A DNA stretch of 25,317 nucleotides from Oscillospiraceae bacterium (GTDB lineage Bacteria > Bacillota_A > Clostridia > Oscillospirales > Oscillospiraceae). Every line of letters begins with the position of its first letter. Positions within the stretch are counted from its first letter, which is position 1. The stretch is from contig CADBKB010000007.1 of NCBI GenBank assembly GCA_902795095.1, positions 1 through 25,317 of the forward strand. Reading direction: 5' to 3'. This document shows, in pieces, positions 1 through 5,639 of the stretch. The notes below the pieces were generated by a model. The model searched no databases, was not told where the DNA came from, and worked only from the letters and a program-made list of their open reading frames with translations. The translations under genes were made by a program, and so were the position numbers.

Positions 1-93
1 CGCCAGGGAGGCGGGCAGCAGGGGAACGGCCTTGCCCAGGAAGCGGTCCAGCCGCTGCCCGGCGTCGTTTTTCCCAACGGTCAGTTCTTTCAT
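1..93 (-). CDS. RluA-family pseudouridine synthase, N-terminal fragment (partial)
   Basis: Only the first 31 codons are inside the window; the gene runs off the left edge on the - strand. The reverse complement starts with ATG at 93 and reads MKELTVGKNDAGQRLDRF followed by LGKAVPLLPASLA. This resembles the S4-like RNA-binding N-terminus of RluC/RluD-type 23S rRNA pseudouridine synthases, where a GQRLDRFL motif is typical. A GAGGGGGA ribosome binding site lies just upstream of the start, and a plausible promoter lies at 120-148. The catalytic domain is outside the window, so the family call rests on a short N-terminus and another S4-domain protein is possible. Confidence 0.6.
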   Translation of the reverse strand, partial: MKELTVGKNDAGQRLDRFLGKAVPLLPASLA

Positions 94-119
94 GCGATCT
101 TCCCCCTCTTCCAGCATTT

Positions 120-148
120 ACTATGCGCAGGATCTGCGAAAAAGTCAA
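120..148 (-). promoter_or_regulatory. Promoter for the left-edge pseudouridine synthase gene
   Basis: On the - strand, TTGACT (143-148) is followed after 17 bases by CATAGT (120-125). The -35 is a 5/6 match and the -10 a 4/6 match to the sigma-A consensus. Predicted transcription starts near 113, giving a leader of about 20 bases. It is divergent from the yceD promoter. Confidence 0.55.
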
Positions 149-178
149 GTTTTTTTTACGGAAAACCGAAAAAAGCAT

Positions 179-207
179 TTGACAAACCGGGGCTGAATGT
201 TTATAAT
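179..207 (+). promoter_or_regulatory. Consensus sigma-A promoter for yceD-rpmF
   Basis: TTGACA at 179-184 and TATAAT at 202-207 are both perfect consensus hexamers, separated by the ideal 17 bases. Transcription should start near 214, just before the yceD ATG at 240. This is the strongest-looking promoter in the window, as expected for ribosomal protein expression. Confidence 0.9.
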
Positions 208-239
208 GTCATTTGCATGACTGCGGATCGGAGAGGCCT

Positions 240-743
240 ATGCTGCTGGATTTGTCAAAACTCATAGAGGTTCCGGGCAGCCATCTGGACTTCGAAACCG
301 CCCTCGATCTGAGCGAGCTCACCTTCGGCAGCTGCCGCCCGGCCACCGAGCCGGTGATTGCCCGCGGCACTGTGCGCAATGCCGCCGGTGTGCTTCTGAT
401 GAGCGGCGAGGTGCGCACCCGTCTGCATGGCGTATGCGACCGATGCGCCCGCGATTTTGAGCGCGACGTGGTATTTCCGCTGAAGGCGGTGCTGGTGGCG
501 GAGCTGGCCAGTGAAGAGAACGAGGATGAGTGGGTCTTCCGGCTGGTGAACGACTGCGCGGATCTCGACGACATCGTCACCACGACCTTCGTGCTCAATA
601 TGGACACGAAGCTCCTGTGCAGGGAAGACTGCAAGGGCCTGTGCTGCCGGTGCGGCGCGAATCTCAACGACGGTCCATGCAGCTGCGAGCCCGAGGCGGA
701 TCCCCGCTTCGCCGCGCTCCGGCAACTTTTGAATGATAAGTAA
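240..743 (+). CDS. yceD: YceD family (DUF177) protein, large-subunit rRNA accumulation factor
   Basis: A 167-residue protein directly upstream of rpmF, the conserved YceD-L32 arrangement. Members of the DUF177/YceD family are required for normal 23S rRNA accumulation in E. coli and plants; the mechanism is not settled. The sequence shows the typical acidic domain, an internal CDRC pair near residue 60, and a Cys-rich C-terminal block (CREDC, CCRCG, CSCE) that suggests metal binding. I chose ATG 240 because it gives the family's usual MLLDLSKL beginning and has GGAG six bases upstream. A longer TTG start at 213 would fall at the predicted transcription start and is unlikely. Transcription comes from the consensus promoter at 179-207. 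Confidence 0.9.
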   Translation: MLLDLSKLIEVPGSHLDFETALDLSELTFGSCRPATEPVIARGTVRNAAGVLLMSGEVRTRLHGVCDRCARDFERDVVFPLKAVLVAELASEENEDEWVFRLVNDCADLDDIVTTTFVLNMDTKLLCREDCKGLCCRCGANLNDGPCSCEPEADPRFAALRQLLNDK

Positions 744-778
744 TCGATGCAATTTTGCATTCCTTAGGAGGTGTCACC

Positions 779-964
779 ATGGCTGTCCCCAAGTGTAAAG
801 TGTCCAAGGCAAGAAGAGACAAGAGACGCAGCTCTCACTGGAAGATCTCTGTCCCCGGCGTGGTCAAGTGCCCGAAGTGCGGCGCGATGCGTCTGCCCCA
901 CAGAGCCTGCAAGAAGTGCGGTACCTACAACGGCCGCGAAGTCCTGAGCGTGGAAGCAGAGTAA
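779..964 (+). CDS. rpmF: 50S ribosomal protein L32
   Basis: A 61-residue basic protein that is a structural part of the large ribosomal subunit. It begins MAVPKCKVSKARRDKRRSSH, the L32 signature, and has a zinc ribbon of four cysteines (CPKC and CKKC about 12 residues apart). This is therefore the zinc-binding (C+) form. A perfect AGGAGGT (766-772) lies six bases before ATG 779. The gene is co-transcribed with yceD, with a 35-base gap. An in-frame upstream extension from 755 is ignored because it would include the ribosome binding site. Confidence 0.97.
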   Translation: MAVPKCKVSKARRDKRRSSHWKISVPGVVKCPKCGAMRLPHRACKKCGTYNGREVLSVEAE

Positions 965-995
965 TTCTTGACAGACGGATACCGTTTACCGGTGG

Positions 996-1018
996 AGAGG
1001 AAGGCGTCGCCTTCCTCT
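996..1018 (+). terminator. Hairpin between rpmF and der, possible leaky terminator
   Basis: A perfect 10-bp stem (996-1005 with 1009-1018) closes a 3-base loop. It is followed by a moderately T-rich stretch (TGGTCTTTCTAT), with a T6 run about 17 bases further on (1036-1041). It is not a canonical terminator because the U-tract is interrupted. It may act as a leaky terminator or as an mRNA processing or stability element that separates the abundant yceD-rpmF message from der. Confidence 0.5.
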
Positions 1019-1059
1019 TGGTCTTTCTATGACCGTTTTTTCAGAAAGGAGGCGTACCC

Positions 1060-2388
1060 ATGGCATTGCCTGTTGTCGCCATTGTCGGCCGCCCCAATGT
1101 GGGCAAGTCGATGCTCTTCAATAAACTGACCGGGCGGCGCACCGCCATCGTGGAGGATACCCCCGGCGTCACCCGCGACCGGATCTATGGAAAATGCGAC
1201 TGGAACGGCCGCGAATTCCAGGTCGTGGACACCGGCGGCATCGAACCCAGCACCCGCAGCGAGATGCTGCTGTTCATGCGCCGCCAGGCGGAGATCGCCA
1301 TCGAGACCGCCGACGTCATCATCATGGTGACGGACGTGAAGGTGGGCATGACCGCCGCCGACCAGGAGGTGGCGAATATGCTGCTGCGCTCCAAGAAGCC
1401 CGTGTGCCTCGCGGTGAACAAGTGCGACAGCGTGGGCCCCACCAATCCCGAGGTGTATGAGTTCTACGCCCTGGGCCTGGGCGATCCCATCGAGGTGTCC
1501 GCCATCCACGGCCACGGCACCGGCGACCTGCTGGATTTCTGCGTGGCAAACTTCCCGCCCGAGGAGCAGAACGAGGAGGAGGACGACGTTATCCGCGTCG
1601 CCATCGTGGGCAAGCCCAACGTGGGCAAGTCCAGCCTGCTCAATCAGATCCTGGGCATGGAGCGCACCATCGTCTCCGACGTGGCGGGCACCACCCGCGA
1701 CGCCATCGACAGCTACTACGAAAACGAATTCGGCAAGTACTGCTTCATCGACACCGCCGGCATGCGCCGCAAGTCGAAGGTGGACGACGCCATTGAGAAG
1801 TATTCCAACATGCGCACCATCGCCGCCATCGACCGCAGCGACGTGTGCCTGATCCTCATCGACGCCAATGAGGGCGTCACCGAGCAGGATACCAAGATCG
1901 CCGGCCTGGCCCACGAGGCGGGGAAGGCCTGCGTCATCGTGGCCAACAAATGGGACACGGTGGAAAAAGAGACCAAGACCATGGACGAGAAGACCGCCGA
2001 CATCCGCCGGGATCTGAGCTATATGACCTATGCGCCCATCGTCTTCCTGTCGGCCCTCACCGGCGCGCGGGTGGGCAAGCTCTTCGAGGTCATCAACGCC
2101 GTGAGCAACAATGCCGCCATGCGCATCACCACCGGCATGCTCAACAATATCCTGGCCGACGCCACCGCCCGGGTCCAGCCCCCCTCGGACAAGGGCCGCC
2201 GGCTGAAGATCTACTATATGACCCAGGTGGGCGTGAAGCCGCCCCACTTCGTGGTCTTCTGCAACGACGCCAGGCTTTTCCATTTCTCCTACCAGCGCTA
2301 TCTGGAGAACCAGATCCGGGCCGTCTTCGGCCTGGAGGGCACCCCCGTCCGCCTGACCATCCGTCAGAAGGGCGACAAGGAGGATTGA
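1060..2388 (+). CDS. der: Ribosome assembly GTPase Der (EngA)
   Basis: A 442-residue GTPase essential for maturation of the 50S subunit in bacteria studied. Two tandem G domains are visible. The first has a P-loop GRPNVGKS at residues 10-17, DTPG and DTGG switch motifs, and NKCD at 120-123. The second has GKPNVGKS at 184-191, the TTRD and DTAG motifs, and a later NKWD. A C-terminal KH-like domain follows and ends in a basic tail. The length is usual for the family. ATG 1060 is preceded by AAAGGAGG (1045-1052) with ideal spacing. I see no clear promoter in the gap after rpmF, so der may depend on read-through past the 996-1018 hairpin. Confidence 0.97.
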   Translation: MALPVVAIVGRPNVGKSMLFNKLTGRRTAIVEDTPGVTRDRIYGKCDWNGREFQVVDTGGIEPSTRSEMLLFMRRQAEIAIETADVIIMVTDVKVGMTAADQEVANMLLRSKKPVCLAVNKCDSVGPTNPEVYEFYALGLGDPIEVSAIHGHGTGDLLDFCVANFPPEEQNEEEDDVIRVAIVGKPNVGKSSLLNQILGMERTIVSDVAGTTRDAIDSYYENEFGKYCFIDTAGMRRKSKVDDAIEKYSNMRTIAAIDRSDVCLILIDANEGVTEQDTKIAGLAHEAGKACVIVANKWDTVEKETKTMDEKTADIRRDLSYMTYAPIVFLSALTGARVGKLFEVINAVSNNAAMRITTGMLNNILADATARVQPPSDKGRRLKIYYMTQVGVKPPHFVVFCNDARLFHFSYQRYLENQIRAVFGLEGTPVRLTIRQKGDKED

Positions 2389-2393
2389 GCCCG

Positions 2394-3398
2394 TTGCACG
2401 AATCGATTTGTATTCTGGGCAGCGGCGCCTGGGGCACCGCCCTGGCGGTGCATCTGGACCGCAACGCCCATCGGGTCATGCTCTGGTCCCGCCGTGCCGA
2501 GGCGGCGCAGCAGATGCGCGATACCATGTGCAATCCCCGGCTGCCCGGGGTGGTGCTGCCCTATACCATTCGCCACTGCGCGGATCTGACCTGTGTGCAG
2601 GGGCATAAGATCGTTGTGGTGGCGGTGCCGTCGTTCGCGGTGCGCAAGACCTGCCGGGACTTCGCGCCCTACCTGGACGCTGACGCCGTGCTGATCAGCG
2701 CCGCCAAGGGCATCGAGCCCGGCACCGGGCTGCGCATGTCCCAGATCATCGCCCGGGAGACCGGCCGCCGGGTGGCGGTGCTCTCCGGCCCCAGCCACGC
2801 CGAGGAGGTCAGCCGCGGCATCCCCACGGGCCTTGTGGTGGCCTGTGAGGATCGCCAGCTCGCCGAGCGCATCCAGGACGCGGTGGCCTCGGTTCGCCTG
2901 CGGGTCTATTCCTCGCCGGATGTGGTGGGCGCGGAGCTGGGCGGCGCGCTGAAGAACGTCATCGCCCTGTGCGCCGGCATCGGCGACGGCATGGGCTACG
3001 GCGACAACGCCCGGGCCCTGCTCATGACCCGGGGCCTGACGGAAATGGCCCGTCTGGGCATGGCCATGGGGTCCCGGCCGGAGACCTTCGCCGGCCTCAC
3101 CGGCGTGGGCGATCTGATCGTCACCTGCTGCTCCCAGCATTCGCGCAATCACAGCGCGGGCGTGCTCATCGGGCAGGGAAAGACCCCCGAGCAGGCCATG
3201 GCTGAGGTCGGCGCCGTGGTGGAGGGCTATTACTGCGCCCGCTCCGCCGTGGAGCTGGCCCGCAAGGTGGGGGTGGAAATGCCCATTGCCGAGCAGGCAT
3301 ACGAGGTGCTCTACCACGGGAAATCCGCCCAGAAGGCCATCAAGGGCCTCATGCTGCGCCAGAAGATCGCCGAGATCGAAGACGCCGGCTGGGCGTAA
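2394..3398 (+). CDS. gpsA: NAD(P)-dependent glycerol-3-phosphate dehydrogenase
   Basis: A 334-residue cytosolic enzyme that reduces dihydroxyacetone phosphate to sn-glycerol-3-phosphate, the backbone for phospholipid synthesis. The N-terminal dinucleotide-binding motif GSGAWGTALA is at residues 9-18. Other family motifs are SGPSHAEEV, GALKNVIALCAGI with the catalytic lysine, and GVGDLIVTCCSQHSRN. The start is TTG at 2394, ten bases after AGGAGG (2378-2383). That ribosome binding site lies inside the last codons of der, so translation is probably coupled. No ATG or GTG lies between the der stop and the glycine-rich loop, and a longer in-frame reading only overlaps der. The gene ends at a strong terminator. 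Confidence 0.95.
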   Translation: MHESICILGSGAWGTALAVHLDRNAHRVMLWSRRAEAAQQMRDTMCNPRLPGVVLPYTIRHCADLTCVQGHKIVVVAVPSFAVRKTCRDFAPYLDADAVLISAAKGIEPGTGLRMSQIIARETGRRVAVLSGPSHAEEVSRGIPTGLVVACEDRQLAERIQDAVASVRLRVYSSPDVVGAELGGALKNVIALCAGIGDGMGYGDNARALLMTRGLTEMARLGMAMGSRPETFAGLTGVGDLIVTCCSQHSRNHSAGVLIGQGKTPEQAMAEVGAVVEGYYCARSAVELARKVGVEMPIAEQAYEVLYHGKSAQKAIKGLMLRQKIAEIEDAGWA

Positions 3399-3409
3399 TA
3401 CGCAATACG

Positions 3410-3437
3410 AAAAGCACCGGAAATCCGGTGCTTTTTT
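3410..3437 (+). terminator. Rho-independent terminator after gpsA
   Basis: A 7-bp GC-rich stem (GCACCGG 3414-3420 with CCGGTGC 3425-3431) closes an AAAT loop. It is flanked by A residues on the left and six T residues on the right (3432-3437). It lies 11 bases after the gpsA stop and ends the der-gpsA transcript. Confidence 0.9.
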
Positions 3438-3486
3438 GTGCGCAATGTCCGCCCCCGCGGGTGCGGTGGTTGACGGACGCCCGTAG

Positions 3487-3508
3487 GGAGGCGTCCCCAG
3501 ACGCCTCC
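3487..3508. repeat. Short intergenic hairpin repeat
   Basis: A perfect 9-bp inverted repeat (GGAGGCGTC 3487-3495 with GACGCCTCC 3500-3508) closes a CCCA loop, preceded by CGCCCGTAG. It codes for nothing. It sits between the gpsA terminator and a larger palindromic element, and its make-up suggests a dispersed intergenic repeat. Copies elsewhere in the genome cannot be seen from this window. Confidence 0.5.
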
Positions 3509-3553
3509 GTGCGTGCCGAATTGACCGGCGGGGTAAGTGATTCAAAAAAGCCT

Positions 3554-3646
3554 GTCATTCCGAGCAGGTAGGCACACCGGCGTGGGAATCCGTTCTCCTG
3601 AGAATAGGGCACGGATTGCCACGGCCCGTCGGGGCCTCGCAATGAC
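3554..3646. repeat. Nested palindromic intergenic element, MITE- or REP-like
   Basis: The 93-base unit has matching inverted ends: GTCATTCCGAG at 3554-3564 and the complement of GTCATTGCGAG at 3636-3646 (10/11). Inside is a second inverted repeat, GTGGGAATCCGT at 3582-3593 against ACGGATTGCCAC at 3611-3622 (11/12). Small hairpins TCTC-CT-GAGA and GGCCC-GTCG-GGGCC also occur. The whole unit can fold into a branched hairpin. On its left edge is an A6 run (3544-3549), which reads as T6 on the - strand. The element could therefore also terminate the small - strand gene at 3661-3822. Confidence 0.7.
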
Positions 3647-3660
3647 TTGGCGGGGCAATT

Positions 3661-3822
3661 TTACGGGTCCTCCGCTTCCCGGATATACAGGGCCTCGGCT
3701 TGCAGGAGTGCCGCTTGCAGGGCACGTGCGTAAGGCCTTGCCGCGGGGATCTCGTTCAGAGGATCGAGGACCTCGTCGATCGCGCAGCACAGCAGTGCGT
3801 ACAGCTTCCGGTAATCTGTCAT
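3661..3822 (-). CDS. Small protein of 53 residues, function unknown
   Basis: A complete short gene on the - strand: ATG at 3822, TAA at 3661. The product begins MTDYRKLYALLCCAIDEVLD and ends in QAEALYIREAEDP. It looks like two amphipathic helices joined by a Pro-containing turn (residues 21-30), with no signal peptide or membrane segment. Support for expression is good: GGAGGG six bases before the ATG, and a near-consensus promoter (TTGACT-17-TATCAT) at 3860-3888. The gene is divergent from the XRE regulator gene, and both promoters are covered by shared operator repeats. I do not recognise the family. A regulator partner, a toxin/antitoxin-like member or an adaptor are all possible; only co-regulation is inferable. 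Confidence 0.7.
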   Translation of the reverse strand: MTDYRKLYALLCCAIDEVLDPLNEIPAARPYARALQAALLQAEALYIREAEDP

Positions 3823-3838
3823 AGCAATCCCTCCAAGC

Positions 3839-3854
3839 TACCCAAATACGGGTA
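3839..3854. promoter_or_regulatory. Operator O1 of the xre/small-protein module
   Basis: Sixteen-bp inverted repeat TACCC-AAATAC-GGGTA. It lies at the predicted transcription start of the - strand small gene, just downstream of that gene's -10 box. It is one of three matching sites spaced 48 bp apart. Confidence 0.75.
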
Positions 3855-3859
3855 AGTCT

Positions 3860-3888
3860 ATGATACGAAAAAATAATCCGGAAGTCAA
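3860..3888 (-). promoter_or_regulatory. Promoter for the 53-residue small gene
   Basis: On the - strand, TTGACT (3883-3888) is followed after exactly 17 bases by TATCAT (3860-3865), giving 5/6 matches at both boxes. The -35 overlaps operator O2 by two bases, and the start point falls at O1, as expected for a repressible promoter. Confidence 0.8.
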
Positions 3889-3902
3889 CCCGAATATGGG
3901 TA
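3887..3902. promoter_or_regulatory. Operator O2 of the xre/small-protein module
   Basis: Sixteen-bp imperfect inverted repeat AACCC-GAATAT-GGGTA at the centre of the divergent region. It overlaps the -35 box of the - strand promoter and the position of the -35 for the + strand promoter. It starts exactly 48 bases after O1. Confidence 0.75.
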
Positions 3903-3928
3903 AGATGACTGTTTTCCTCTGCTATCAT
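3900..3928 (+). promoter_or_regulatory. Probable weak promoter for the xre gene
   Basis: A -10 box TATCAT lies at 3923-3928. It is identical to the -10 on the opposite strand and mirrors its position relative to the operators. No good -35 hexamer is present 17 bases upstream (GTAAGA, within and beside O2). The predicted start is near 3935, at operator O3. The weak -35 suggests low, autoregulated expression. Confidence 0.5.
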
Positions 3929-3934
3929 GAGGGC

Positions 3935-3950
3935 AACCCGAGAACGGGTA
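3935..3950. promoter_or_regulatory. Operator O3 of the xre/small-protein module
   Basis: Sixteen-bp imperfect inverted repeat AACCC-GAGAAC-GGGTA. It starts exactly 48 bases after O2 and lies between the xre -10 box and the xre ribosome binding site. A bound repressor would block xre transcription. Confidence 0.75.
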
Positions 3951-3971
3951 GCCCGAGGGGAGGGAGCGGTC

Positions 3972-4211
3972 ATGGAGTATTCGGAGATCTATGTCCGGCG
4001 CATCCGCACGCTGTGCGCGGCGCGGGGCATCTCCATCAATGCCCTGGCGCAGATGAGCGACGTGAAGCAATCCACCCTGGATAATATCGTCCGCGGCCTG
4101 ACGAAGAATCCGCGGGTCAAGACGCTGCATAAGCTCGCTCTGGCCTTCAATATGACCCTCTCGGAATTTCTGGATTTTCCGGAGCTGAATGACTTTTCCT
4201 TTGATGAATAA
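3972..4211 (+). CDS. XRE/Cro-type helix-turn-helix transcriptional regulator
   Basis: A 79-residue single-domain DNA-binding protein of the HTH_3/Cro-C1 type. The core covers residues 7-65, with the helix-turn-helix at about SINALAQMSDVKQSTLDNIV. The tail LSEFLDFPELNDFSFDE is acidic and short, with no ligand-binding or protease domain. I chose ATG 3972, which has a purine-rich GGGGAGGGAG sequence five to six bases upstream. An in-frame ATG at 3927 would run translation through operator O3 and the expected transcript start, so it is rejected. The three operators in its own promoter region suggest autoregulation and repression of the divergent small gene. It ends at a bidirectional terminator shared with rpmB. 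Confidence 0.88.
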   Translation: MEYSEIYVRRIRTLCAARGISINALAQMSDVKQSTLDNIVRGLTKNPRVKTLHKLALAFNMTLSEFLDFPELNDFSFDE

Positions 4212-4252
4212 AAACAAAAATCCCGGGCTTTCTTTTGAAAGTCCGGGTTTTG
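4212..4252. terminator. Bidirectional terminator between xre and rpmB
   Basis: An 11-bp stem with one G-U pair (4222-4232 with 4237-4247) closes a TTTT loop. To the right is TTTTGGTTT, for + strand transcripts from xre. To the left, AAAAACAAAAA reads as a U-tract for rpmB transcripts from the - strand. It sits between two convergent genes. Confidence 0.85.
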
Positions 4253-4274
4253 GTTTCCAATGCAATGGGAATGA

Positions 4275-4463
4275 TCAGATGGCACGCTCGACCTTGTTGG
4301 AGCGAAGGCATCTGGTACAGACGTATACATGGCGCGGAGTCCCGTCGACGACCGCCTTGACACGCTTGACATTGGGCTTCCACATTCTGTTGGAACGTCT
4401 GTGGGAATGGGACACCTTGATACCGAATGTCACACCCTTGCCGCAAATATCGCACTTTGCCAT
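4275..4463 (-). CDS. rpmB: 50S ribosomal protein L28
   Basis: A 62-residue basic component of the large ribosomal subunit, encoded alone on the - strand as is common in Firmicutes. The sequence starts MAKCDICGKGVTFGIKVSHS and ends with VCTRCLRSNKVERAI. The pairs CDIC and CTRC indicate the zinc-binding form. ATG at 4463 is preceded on the - strand by GGGAGGTG with about six bases spacing; a three-codon longer reading from 4472 lacks such a site. The gene has its own promoter at 4527-4555 and ends at the bidirectional terminator shared with xre. Confidence 0.97.
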   Translation of the reverse strand: MAKCDICGKGVTFGIKVSHSHRRSNRMWKPNVKRVKAVVDGTPRHVYVCTRCLRSNKVERAI

Positions 4464-4526
4464 TGGCTGCACCTCCCATCCGAGTTAAAATCAAAGAAAT
4501 AAGGGCCCCGTGGGGCATCGGATGAT

Positions 4527-4555
4527 ATAATATCAGATATTTCCTCGAATTGCAA
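4527..4555 (-). promoter_or_regulatory. Promoter for rpmB
   Basis: On the - strand, TTGCAA (4550-4555) is followed after 17 bases by TATTAT (4527-4532). The predicted start is near 4520, giving a leader of about 57 bases. The leader can form a short GCCCC-AC-GGGGC hairpin (4506-4517). It is divergent from the hprK promoter. Confidence 0.75.
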
Positions 4556-4594
4556 GAAGAAAATAAAATAATTTTAAAATTTTTCCCCGGCGGA

Positions 4595-4623
4595 TTGAAA
4601 CGCGGCTTGTTTTCCAATATAAT
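4595..4623 (+). promoter_or_regulatory. Promoter for hprK-murB-whiA-dnaE
   Basis: TTGAAA at 4595-4600 is followed after 17 bases by a perfect TATAAT at 4618-4623. The predicted start is near 4630, about 22 bases before the hprK start codon. It is the only clear promoter before the hprK-murB-whiA-dnaE run. Confidence 0.85.
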
Positions 4624-4651
4624 GGAGCTACCAACGAAGAGGTGAACGACT

Positions 4652-5593
4652 GTGAAGAACATGTATACCGTACCCCTGACGCAGCTGGTGGAGGAGGCGG
4701 GCCTGAGCGTCTGCTACCGGGCGTCGGATTATGAAAAAATCAGGATCACCGTGGAGGACGTGTCCCGTCCCGGCCTGCCCATGGCGGGCTTCTTCGACCA
4801 CTTTGAGCCCATGCGTCTGCAGGTCATGGGCACGGTGGAGATGAGCTATCTCGACAAGCTCTCCAGCGAGGGGCGCTCCATCGTCTTCGACCGGTTTTTC
4901 TCCTATAAGATCCCGGCGCTCATCATCGCCCGGGGCAACATGCCCCACCCGGAGTGTCTGGAGCAGGCGCAGAAATACGACGTGACCATCCTGCTGTCCA
5001 GCGAGTCCACCTCCTATGTGGTCAGCTTCCTCATCACCGCCCTCAAGAATCACCTGGCCCCCCGCATCACCCGCCACGGCGTTCTGGTGGACGTCTACGG
5101 CGAGGGCATGCTCCTGCTGGGCGACAGCGGCATCGGCAAGAGCGAGGCGGCGGTGGAGCTTCTCAAGCGCGGCCACCGTCTGATCGCCGACGACGCGGTG
5201 GAGATCAAGAAGATTTCCGAAACAAGGCTGGTGGGCACCGCCCCGGAGCTGATCCGCAACTATATCGAGCTGCGCGGCATCGGCGTGATCAACGTGGCGA
5301 AGCTCTTCGGCATGGCCTCCATCAAGGAGGAGACCTTCATCAATCTGATCATCAATATCGTGCCCTGGTCGGATCACGAGATCTACGACCGCCTGGGCCT
5401 GGAGAATCAGTACGTGGAGCTGCTGGGGGTCCAGGTGCCCTCCATCACCATCCCCGTCACCCCGGGCCGAAACCTGGCGGTCAACCTGGAGGTGGCCGCC
5501 ATGAACAACCGCCAGAAGCGCATGGGCTACAACGCGGCGGTGGAGTTCACCGAGCAGATCAACCGCCACTTCGACCAGGCGATGAACGAGTGA
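4652..5593 (+). CDS. hprK: HPr kinase/phosphorylase
   Basis: A 313-residue bifunctional enzyme that phosphorylates and dephosphorylates Ser46 of HPr, the phosphocarrier of the PTS. It thereby controls carbon catabolite repression in Firmicutes. The N-terminal domain covers about residues 1-130. The C-terminal kinase domain has the Walker A motif GDSGIGKS at 157-164, a preceding conserved His (142) in the RHGVLVDVYGEG segment, LIADDAVEI, and the HprK signature ELRGIGVINV near 206-215. The start is GTG 4652, seven bases after AGAGGTG; ATG 4661 is a possible but worse-spaced alternative. It is followed by murB after 46 bases. Confidence 0.96.
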   Translation: MKNMYTVPLTQLVEEAGLSVCYRASDYEKIRITVEDVSRPGLPMAGFFDHFEPMRLQVMGTVEMSYLDKLSSEGRSIVFDRFFSYKIPALIIARGNMPHPECLEQAQKYDVTILLSSESTSYVVSFLITALKNHLAPRITRHGVLVDVYGEGMLLLGDSGIGKSEAAVELLKRGHRLIADDAVEIKKISETRLVGTAPELIRNYIELRGIGVINVAKLFGMASIKEETFINLIINIVPWSDHEIYDRLGLENQYVELLGVQVPSITIPVTPGRNLAVNLEVAAMNNRQKRMGYNAAVEFTEQINRHFDQAMNE

Positions 5594-5639
5594 CCGCGCC
5601 CTCCCGCGGCAAAACAGGATCCCACAGGAGTTGATCATC

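Noticed and set aside
968..973. TTGACA upstream of der as a promoter
   Set aside because: No acceptable -10 box lies 16-18 bases downstream; that position reads GGTGGA.
3839..3950. The three regularly spaced repeats as a CRISPR-like array
   Set aside because: The repeats are only 16 bp, palindromic and imperfect, and they overlap promoter boxes. They fit operators, not CRISPR repeats, and no cas gene is nearby.
3927..3971. Longer N-terminus for the XRE regulator from ATG 3927
   Set aside because: It would be translated from before the predicted transcript start, through operator O3, and adds residues not typical of the family. ATG 3972 has a good ribosome binding site.
3542..3973. Frame of 143 codons on the - strand (and a 95-codon + strand frame at 3537-3824) in the gpsA-xre gap
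   Set aside because: Both run through the palindromic element. The - strand one also spans all three operators, and its product is Arg/Pro-rich with no family features. The supported gene here is the 53-residue one in another frame.
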